From Haplosporangium gracile (lineage: Eukaryota; Mortierellomycota; Mortierellomycetes; Mortierellales; Mortierellaceae), in contig JAAAUF010001201.1 in NCBI GenBank assembly GCA_015499985.1, positions 1 to 10,426 on the forward strand: 10,426 bases of DNA, read 5' to 3'. A program made the position numbers and the translations under genes. This document shows positions 1 through 6,687 of the stretch, one piece after another (position 1 is the stretch's first letter; each line of letters starts with the position of its first letter). The notes under the pieces are model-generated. The model was given only the letters and a program-made list of their open reading frames with translations. It did no database searches and was not told the origin of the DNA.

Positions 1-1211
1 GTGCACAAATGATGCTTCGAGGGAGCGCGAAGGAAAGCAAGTTGTCTTAATGAGTATGGCCTCTCCTGTACACGTTTTTGTCTTGAAAACAAAAAAAGTG
101 AGTTACATGGACTTAGTGCGGGAAGCGGAGGGGGCTATCAAAGAATCTCAGCGTTTTTGCACAGGATTTATGTAACTCCATCACTAGGTGAATACAAAGA
201 AAACGCGATATTTTTTTTCGCGCATCGTCAGGATGAGTATCGCGATGATGCAGAAAAACAACGCACGATTCAGGTTGTATAAATTTGTTATTTTTTAATA
301 GACACCTTTACTCACCACCATAAATGAAGAATTCGAAACGCAAATGCGGTGTCCGTGTATCTTGATGATGTTAACGCGTCGTTTTTACTTGTGGCGCGAC
401 AAATTATTCTATGTAGCTAAAACACGATAATCCTTTCGTTTACACATGATCAGTTGACTTCATGACGCGATGTTAAAAGATGCTCAAGATTGGAGGGGCG
501 GGAGTTTCAAGTTGTATATCCAAATGGATCAGTCTTGTTTTTTTTTTTTTTTTTCGTACGTATGCAGCGGCGGCGACGCTAGAAACATCCCTTTTCCTGC
601 AATATCAGACCGAATCGTACTAATATTCGAATGTTGGACGCGTTCACATCAAATCAAATCCGTTTATTTCATGCCACATTCCCGTCGCCAGTGATGAAAA
701 ACGAGAATGTACGTTGCGTTTCCTCTCTGTGTGAATAACAAAAAAATAGAGAAGGGACAAAAAAAAAAAAGGACTCTTCAATAATGTCGCACACTCGCTC
801 ACATACAGATCCGGTTGTTTTTCTTTGATCTTTTGTATATCTCATAAAAAAAATGCTCAAGACAAAAGGAGAGCCTTGTCTGACGCGTTCCTTTACTCAA
901 TGTGCACATCGCGCGCAAGCATGCCATGACAACTAACAAAAACTCTTTTGAGAAGACAAGGGAAAATTTATTGATGAACAAAAGGAAAGGAAGTATGCGC
1001 TTTCAGTAAGTGAGACAAAAATGTTTGCAACGGCCATCTGTCATCTGTGCGCGGAACTGATATTACTCGTTAAAAAAAAACAACAACCTAGTAACCGTTT
1101 GTCACTATCCGTTTGCGTGTTTTCATGTGATACCATTTTTTATTTCTGTTTTATGTTTTGTTAGTGGTCCATTTTCTGATAGATCCTCACCCTCCAGCCT
1201 TCAAAACACGT
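1..1211. other. Left intergenic region, no gene supported
   Basis: No open frame here has a recognisable protein, convincing splice sites or believable composition; the frames that exist run through A and T homopolymers. The stretch holds a 17-nt T run at 538-554, three ACGCGT palindromes (374-379, 638-643, 883-888), two further ACGCG cores (203-207, 465-469), and a 7-bp inverted repeat CGCGATA/TATCGCG at 204-210 and 238-244. The right end carries the probable 3' UTR of the eIF2B-delta gene. The rest may be the promoter of a gene beyond the left edge, but this cannot be tested from the window. Confidence 0.6.
1139..1144 (-). terminator. Poly(A) signal AATAAA of the eIF2B-delta gene
   Basis: AATAAA on the minus strand, 68 nt beyond the proposed spliced stop at 1212-1214 and about 190 nt beyond the unspliced stop at 1333-1335. 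The spacing suits the downstream stop better, which gives mild support to the terminal intron. Confidence 0.45.
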
Positions 1212-3972
1212 CTACTGCTGCATCATAGGCCTATTCGCAACAAAAGAAAGAAAAAACACACATCATTAGCACATGCGCCAAACGAAAAAAAAGTCATCTT
1301 GCATAGCAGCTACAAAAAAAAATAATTAAAACTTACAAGAACTCTCTGAGAATAACGGGGACAGAGGTACATGGGATCAACCCCACTTCCGTAATAACAA
1401 CAGTGACAAACTCACTGGGGGTCAAATCATACAACAGGTTCAAAAGCTTCAAATCCCTTGATTCTCTCCATCCAGTTAAAACACCAGCTCCTGCGGCAGC
1501 AGAAGCAGCGTCACCACTGTTGGCGCCACGGACGCTTGGGTGGCAACGGATGCTACTATGTCCAAAGTTGTTGTTCTGGTCGTTAACCAGCTCGTCGGGG
1601 TTTCCAATCTCGTTCTGCACAAAACTGTCCAGCTGGACACGCTCGCTAAACTTGTAGGTCTCACAGCAGACAATCACGGGGATCTTGCGTTCATATGCCG
1701 ACATGGCCACAACCGCAGTACCGGCACGAGAGTACAATGCTCCGTTCGAGAGCAAAGAGTGGGCGCCTAAAATCACCTTATTCACCTCCCTCATCACATG
1801 TCCAATCGCCGTCAACAGCACATATGTGCAAGGTACTCCCGCCGCTGCCAACGCCCTCAACAATTGCTTTCCTATTGGTGGTAGAATTTATAAAAAAAAT
1901 AGAAAATCATTGTGAGAAAAAGGCCCATCAAGCAGACTTGTTTAAACTTCAGAATAGGCAAGAGGTTACCTTCGAAGCGGGGACGAGAGTCGACGACAAT
2001 GACCTTGAACTTGATACCCTTGGCATGGGCGGCCAAGAGCAAGCCCTGGACGACTGAGGAGCGTGCATAGGTCAAAATCACGTCTCCATCCTGAATCTTT
2101 TGCAATCCCAAGCTCGTAATGACCTGGTCCGCCATCGTAATTCTGTCACGAATGAAGTTGTCAATCTTTTCCACAAACAAAGCACGGGCCTATATTGTCG
2201 TTGTGGACACAGGAAAAAAAAGAAAATTGTGAGGACACTTGTCATTTTCTCCGATTCGCTATTGATGTGAACAACAGCAAAAAAAGCAAGAAACTTACGT
2301 CCTCGTCTGGGAGCTCCAGGTTCTTTCCAATCTCGTACTTGAGGTAACGAATGGCGTTACCCATACTCACGGCCATGGGTCTGCAGGTGACGAGGTAGCT
2401 GATGTGAGGGTTCAAGTAAGTTTGAATGTGGCGAGAAAGAGTCGTGTTGGGAGGAGTCTGGTAATCTTGGATAGCCTAACGAAACATAAAGAAAAAAAGT
2501 GAAGGCCGTCAACAACACGCTTAATCTGAAAGCCTGCGTCTTGCAACATGAACAAAAATCATAGTTCATACCTTGCGGAAGGCGTTGAGGGTGGCGACGC
2601 AGCGGGCGTTGGCACCGCAGATCTTGAACTGAGCCATCTGAAGTCCAGCATGAACAACAGCTGGGTGAAGGTCTTTGGGAGCGAGGGCAGTGTTGGCAAA
2701 CTTGGGAGGATCCAAATGGGCAAAAAGGCCAATCTCCTTGGTCAACTTTTCGCGTTTCCTGGTCTGGCCAGTCGACTCTGCAGCAGCAATCGCCTTCTCG
2801 GCCTCGGCTCCAGGGAAAGAAGTTGCCAGCGATTTTGAGGGGTTGGGCGAAAATCCAGAGTTGGGCTGGTTGAGAATTTGAGCAGCCTTCTTTCCTGAAG
2901 CTGGCAAACCAGCAGAGACACGAGCTGCCTTCTCGGCCTTTTGCTTCTCCTGCAATTCACGGCGCTCAGCCTTAGTCATCGACTTTTGAGAGGGCGCGCT
3001 AGGCTTCTGGGATCCGCCCTTGTTGCCCGATGATGGAGGGCCTCCTGCTGATGCTGGGCCTGCGCTGTTGGAGCTGGTGCTGCTCTGAGGGCCGTCTGTG
3101 CTGACAGATCCTGCGTTCGCCTGGATGCCCAATCCTGGTACCTTGACCTTGTTCTCCTTCTTGTTCGATCCTCCTTGCTCCTTGGCGGGGAATCCAGATC
3201 CATCACGAGGCGAAGCCGTCTTGTGAGGTCTGGATGTAGGTGTGAGACCCCATTGCTCCTCGTATGAAGACTTCATGGGTTCGTAAGATGAGCGTGCTCC
3301 CGAGGTGTTAATGGAGCGAGGTTGAGAAGAGGCGGCGGCAGATCCTGCGGGATTTGGGGTACTAGTGGTGCTGTTGGTGGTGCTGCTGAGATCTGGGGTA
3401 TTAATGAACGCCGAAACGGGCGAGTTGACTGTGCTAGTGTTGTTGCTTCCTCCTGGTGAAGTCGTAGTGTCGGCATCGTGCTGTCAAAAAAGAAAAAAGA
3501 AAAGAGTAAAAGGGAAAGCGTTAGTCAACCAAGGGCGAGTAAGAAAAATAAAGTAGAACGAGTCATGATGTGTTGAGGTAGAGTTCTTGTTGACAAATAG
3601 GTGAGTATCGAACTTTTTTTTTCTGGGTGTCAGACTCTAGTCAATGCGGCTTTGGTATGAGTCGACAACAGGCTGCAAAAGAGATACGAGAGCGTTTCTG
3701 CTGTTGTGTATGTCTCGTTCCATGGTCGCCCATTTTCCCAAAAGAAATTTTTGCGCTGAGTCATAGCGACTCGAAACTTGCGGTGGACAAAGAAACGCAA
3801 AGAAGCGTGTCAAGGATACTTATGTGGGTCTTAATCACATATGGCGCATCTTTCTCATCACTGGAGATCCCGAATGAGTAGTTCCCGATTCGAATCCCTG
3901 CTAAAGGGAAGTGAACAGGGGTATATAACATACATCAGGCACAAATCCGACGGTCTTCTTTTTGGGATCCAT
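1212..3972 (-). CDS. GCD2: Translation initiation factor eIF2B, delta subunit (Gcd2/EIF2B4), spliced
   Basis: Delta subunit of eIF2B, the cytosolic guanine-nucleotide exchange factor for eIF2. With alpha and beta it forms the regulatory core that senses phosphorylated eIF2-alpha. Exons read from the start are 3934-3972, 2572-3480, 2299-2475, 1970-2189 and 1337-1871, all GT-AG and in frame; a sixth at 1212-1230 is proposed. The protein is 632 aa (627 if the last intron is retained). Residues 1 to about 240 are low complexity (Ser, Thr, Gly, Asn) with a charged KAERRELQEKQKAEKAARV helix near 183-201. The conserved core follows: GANARCVATLNAFRKV at the end of exon 2, RPMAVSMGNAIRYLK near 348-362, then GAHSLLSNGALYSRAGTA, VIVCCETYKF and VGLIPCTSVPVILREF. 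These are hallmark eIF2B-delta motifs. A roughly 25-residue Ser/Ala/Gly-rich insert precedes the GWRE..DLKLLNLLYD segment. Length is close to yeast Gcd2 (about 650 aa). Start: the only ATG in the short first exon, which is spliced by a GTATGT donor. Confidence 0.95.
1231..1336 (-). other. Proposed terminal intron whose donor contains the apparent stop codon
   Basis: The frame ending in REFL runs TTC TTG TAA GT, so the stop TAA lies inside a consensus GTAAGT donor. On the same strand a CTAAT branch-point-like sequence, a long T/C tract and an AATAG acceptor end the candidate intron 106 nt later. The other short introns of the gene are 96, 109 and 98 nt, so the length fits exactly. Splicing restores the TTG codon and adds PMMQQ before TAG at 1212-1214. 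It could instead be a 3' UTR intron or be unused. Confidence 0.6.
3481..3933 (-). other. Long first intron of the eIF2B-delta gene (453 nt)
   Basis: It runs from a GTATGT donor after codon 13 to a TTTTTTGACAG acceptor, with a CTAAC branch point about 40 nt before the acceptor. It is over four times longer than the gene's other introns. It holds a TGAGTCA site (3757-3763; TGACTCA on the minus strand) inside a GAGTC-ATAGC-GACTC stem-loop, and a perfect palindrome GATTCGAATC (3887-3896). The open frame on the plus strand here (3627-3881) has no recognisable protein content. I see no complete tRNA or box C/D snoRNA. Confidence 0.8.
3757..3763 (-). promoter_or_regulatory. TGACTCA Gcn4/AP-1-type bZIP site in intron 1
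   Basis: Exact 7-nt match to the binding core of Gcn4/Cpc1-class bZIP factors, 209 nt downstream of the eIF2B-delta ATG. A near match (TGACTCG) occurs near 3570 in the same intron. A 7-mer can occur by chance, so use is not shown. Confidence 0.35.
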
Positions 3973-4150
3973 TCTGGCGAGTTTGTCTGTCAAGGGAAAA
4001 AGGTGAGAAAATAAAAGAGCGCTATTTTTTTCCACGTTTAAAAAAAAGCCAGAGTGACGTCACACTCGCCTTTTTTGATCTGGCACCTTCACCTTCAACC
4101 TCAAGGACAGGGACGGAACTCTTTCATTAATAACAAAAGCACAAGAGACA
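3973..4150. promoter_or_regulatory. Divergent promoter between eIF2B-delta and the LYR-motif gene
   Basis: Only 178 nt separate the two start codons, so both promoters must overlap. The stretch has A- and T-rich runs (near 4026-4047), typical of nucleosome-depleted fungal promoters, and a perfect TGACGTCA near its middle. No clear TATA box is visible. Confidence 0.6.
4055..4062. promoter_or_regulatory. TGACGTCA full ATF/CREB palindrome
   Basis: Perfect 8-nt CRE, 83 nt upstream of the eIF2B-delta ATG and 89 nt upstream of the LYR gene ATG. ATF/CREB-type and Gcn4-type bZIP proteins bind this sequence. Its position in a compact divergent promoter favours a real site. Confidence 0.5.
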
Positions 4151-4459
4151 ATGACGTTTATTCAGGCGGTTCCATATCCACCGACGCTGCGATTCTACCG
4201 CGCCGCACTTCGAGCTACACGATTAACGCCACCAAATCTCCAGGATGGACTGGCGCCGCAACTGGGACACCTTCAGCGGAAACTTCGATACAACATCCGG
4301 GACGGGATATTGATCTATCAACACGAAAGAGACACCAGCATAATCGAAAATCTCATTCACGGCGGTGAGCAGGACATCGCCATGATCCAGGCCTGGAAGA
4401 CTGTTGATCCCTATTGGCTAGAGAGCATCTTCAAGAAACCAACTCCCAAGAAAAAGTAA
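4151..4459 (+). CDS. Small LYR-motif (Complex 1 LYR-like) protein, probably mitochondrial
   Basis: Single-exon frame of 102 aa. Residues 13-24 read LRFYRAALRATR, a variant of the LYR tripeptide (here FYR at 15-17) followed by the usual Leu-Arg pair. A second basic helix, KLRYNIRDGI (44-53), corresponds to the conserved R..IR..F segment of the fold, and a third helix with LIHGGEQDIAMI follows (68-79). LYR proteins are short three-helix proteins of the mitochondrial matrix that bind acyl carrier protein and help Fe-S cluster supply or assembly of respiratory complexes. I cannot say which member this is (MZM1, ISD11 and SDH assembly factors do not match closely from memory). No obvious cleaved presequence is seen, as is common in the family; the C-terminus is lysine-rich. 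It is divergent to eIF2B-delta and convergent to the UBE3D-like gene, with 88 nt between stop codons. The start is the first ATG of the frame that includes the LYR helix. Confidence 0.8.
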   Translation: MTFIQAVPYPPTLRFYRAALRATRLTPPNLQDGLAPQLGHLQRKLRYNIRDGILIYQHERDTSIIENLIHGGEQDIAMIQAWKTVDPYWLESIFKKPTPKKK

Positions 4460-4496
4460 CTGACACAGAGATTGGGCGGTAACGAGGAAGAATATC

Positions 4497-4502
4497 TTTA
4501 TT
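4497..4502 (-). terminator. Poly(A) signal AATAAA of the UBE3D-like gene
   Basis: AATAAA on the minus strand 46 nt past the stop at 4548-4550. It lies in the 88-nt gap between convergent genes, so the 3' ends of the two transcripts probably overlap. I see no AATAAA on the plus strand for the LYR gene. Confidence 0.55.
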
Positions 4503-4547
4503 ATCGCTCCTTTTTAAACACTATTGTGGACACCACCAGTAGCACTT

Positions 4548-6504
4548 TTATATCTCAAAAGATCCAACACGCATACCATCCATGGCCATGACGGCGGACG
4601 CAGCGCCGTTTAGACCAGGAGGCGTACAGCTTGAACTCTGCTCCAGCATCGCAATCAAACCAAAGATCAATCGCTCTTGAAACTCTAGTTTCTCTACCCC
4701 AGGATCCCCACGCCACTGGTCCCACAACTTTGCTTCTTTTGAATAAACGTCACCACCTTGTTGCCGATCTTGATCTTCAGGAACAGCGCATAGATACAAC
4801 ACCTTCATGACCTTTTTACCTCTTCCGCTTGATGTCATGTTCAGATCCATCCGCAGAGAGTCGTCCCATGATAGCTGGTGGTCCTGCAATGGTTCTTGGT
4901 TGGTGACAATAGTTGTATCCCAGTTCAGCATCCAGAGCTACGATTTTGAGAAACGAAAAAAAGTTTCTGTGAGCGGTGTGTACTGACCATAGGGGACAAA
5001 CCCATAATGCTGTTATAAACAGAGATCTCCCGTTACCAGTAGCATGTCGCGACCTCGAAGTCGATCCTGAATAATAAATCTGTATGTTGCATGGTGTCTT
5101 GCAGACTCAAAAATCTCCGTTGCAACGTACGACGAGAATCGTTGGCGCGGAATGACAAGAGCCTGCTGCGTCTGCTGGTTTCTACCATGATAACGCACCA
5201 GATACTTGTGGAATTTGACTTGTATCATCTCAAGGTCTATCAGAGTTGGAAAACAAAAGCGTCAAGAATCGTCAGTGACAGTTCAAATGTCTACGTTTCA
5301 TGGCAACATAAACAAATGGTGAAAGTGCAACAGCTCTTTACCCGTTCCATTTTCAAGTCGGGAGTGATACCAGCCATCGCCAACTGGTGACAGGCACCTC
5401 GAGCAAGCAAGTGGACGCCACCGCCGCTTGATTCCTTTCGTCCACTATGTCAGATTGATGTGCGAGTCAAAAGGAAAATTAATACGAAACGTAAACGTAG
5501 TAAACAAAGGGAGACGAAAGGAGAGGAGTATTGCTATACACATAGCTCGTTACTGAACAATATTAGATTCAGTCTGTTCTGGCTGATAGCAAAAGGAAGC
5601 TCACAAAACGCCTCGCATTCTTTGCAGTGCTGCAAAGAATAACATGGCGAATTGCAATTTTCACTTTTTAGATTAATGTTGGACTGGAGTATCGACAACG
5701 GTCGGTCAGTAGCTCGAGACGCCGGTCTTCTAATAGTCCGTGATGTGAGGGGAAAGGAAGGGGGTATGACAAATAAAATGTGTGCAGAATCGCGCAAGTA
5801 AAGCGACTTACATCAACTGCGCGGGCGTCTTCTTCAATCATCACGGCGTGTTGGTCGACATCTTTGGCATGGATCAGCACATAAATTCCTCCGACGAGAG
5901 CTTGTCCAAGACGAGCACCTAAATCTCCCTCGCGCAGCTCTGTAAAGTCCTCCTCGTGGCACATCCAGCAGTCCACAAGTTCCTGCCAATGTTCAGAGGG
6001 CAGGTCGACAACTCTCTGGATAGGTCCTGAAGATGGTGATTGAGCAGTAGAATCGACTGCAGGGTTGAGAAGAATGTTCCCACAGGAGCCGCAGGCGAGG
6101 TTCTCAAGACCTTGGAGCTGCGAAGCAGGAAGTGGAGAGGGTGGAAACTCTGTTGTCAAGGCTGCAGATAAAGACGATGAATTCGAAGCCTCCAGTGGCA
6201 TATTGGGCAAGGCTGTCAATTTTAGCGACAATAAGTTTGAGTGTGACGATGACGGATCCAAAGTTGTCTTTGTTGGCATGACACGCGCCGGGAGTAACAG
6301 TTTGTCGGCTACGGCGACGCCTTCGTCCTCCTGTAAATGAATCGCATCGTCAAAGTTTAGTCCTGGTTGGATGGAGGGGACGAGGTCGACTGCCTGGGGA
6401 CCGATCCTGCAGGTGACTCCTGTTTGGTGCACTTGGACGGAGAGGGTGATGGAGTTGATCTTTGAGTGGTGTTCGGCATAGTACCTTGCCTTGTCGGATT
6501 GCAT
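4548..6504 (-). CDS. UBE3D/Ipa1-type ubiquitin ligase (E2-binding, HECT-like), four exons
   Basis: Homologue of human UBE3D (UbcH10-binding E3) and yeast Ipa1, which is linked to mRNA 3'-end processing. Exons from the start are 5812-6504, 5342-5444, 5037-5236 and 4548-4937; phases join perfectly (0, 1, 0) and give 461 aa (human about 390). Visible landmarks: CGSC at 138-141; LPSEHW..LVDCWMCHEE at 168-185, the family signature; LVGGIYVLIH at 203-212; a second Cys pair CSRC at 245-248 in the tiny second exon, followed by G253; then a Tyr/Phe-rich strand region and LLLWMLNWDTTIV across the last junction, matching LLWLLN in UBE3D. MKVLYL follows in the C-terminal part. The Cys pairs and the CWMCH motif suggest metal binding. 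The 103-nt exon is needed for the family's CxxC pair and is easily missed. The reading frame stays open about 36 codons upstream of ATG 6504 but has no earlier ATG. A Ser/Thr-rich spacer (85-130) is absent from the human protein. Confidence 0.9.
5617..5640. repeat. Near-perfect inverted repeat inside intron 1 of the UBE3D-like gene
   Basis: Arms ATTCTTTGCAG and CTGCAAAGAAT are perfect 11-nt complements separated by only two bases, so the RNA of either strand could fold to a tight hairpin. It lies in a 367-nt intron (5445-5811), much longer than the gene's other introns (105 and 99 nt). There are no target-site duplications or longer terminal repeats that would make it a recognisable transposon relic. 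Confidence 0.7.
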
Positions 6505-6687
6505 CGTTTGTTTGTTGTGCTGGTGGAGAAGAAGTTGAATCCTCAGTCTGTCAGTAAGATTAGTAAAACAATATACAAAGCGCAGCGTGACTGGCGATCA
6601 AAAAACGGTGATGGAAACGCGAGAAAACGAGACGCGTTAAGAATGCAAAAGTGTTTTTTTATTTATATTATTAGGTAGGGGTACATA
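6505..6687 (-). promoter_or_regulatory. Promoter region of the UBE3D-like gene and 3' end of the membrane-protein gene
   Basis: The two genes run in the same direction, so these 183 nt serve as the 3' flank of one and the promoter of the next. An ACGCGT (MluI cell-cycle box core) lies at 6632-6637, 128 nt above the ATG, with a further ACGCGA near 6617. A TACTAAT...CTGACAG stretch just upstream of the ATG looks like a 3' splice site, but no matching donor is seen, so a 5' UTR intron is not claimed. Confidence 0.45.
6658..6663 (-). terminator. Poly(A) signal AATAAA of the membrane-protein gene
   Basis: AATAAA within a short A/T-rich stretch, 25 nt beyond the stop at 6688-6690 on the minus strand. 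Its close spacing supports this stop as the genuine end of the frame. Confidence 0.6.

Noticed and set aside
538..554. 17-nt T run as an RNA polymerase III terminator
   Set aside because: No A/B boxes or recognisable small RNA lies upstream.
470..981. Several short frames in the left flank
   Set aside because: They translate homopolymer runs (poly-Phe/Lys) and have no splice sites or recognisable content.
3860..3868. Possible snoRNA C box (GTGATGA) on the minus strand in intron 1
   Set aside because: The nearest CTGA D box is over 200 nt away and no terminal stem was seen.
3881..3905. tRNA B-box-like GATTCGAATCC in intron 1 of eIF2B-delta
   Set aside because: The flanking bases do not form a 5-bp T stem on either strand and no A box or acceptor stem is present; it is explained by the palindrome GATTCGAATC.
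4054..4368. 104-aa plus-strand frame overlapping the LYR gene
   Set aside because: It is a shadow frame: the overlapping 102-aa frame has the LYR-type helices, while this one has no family features.
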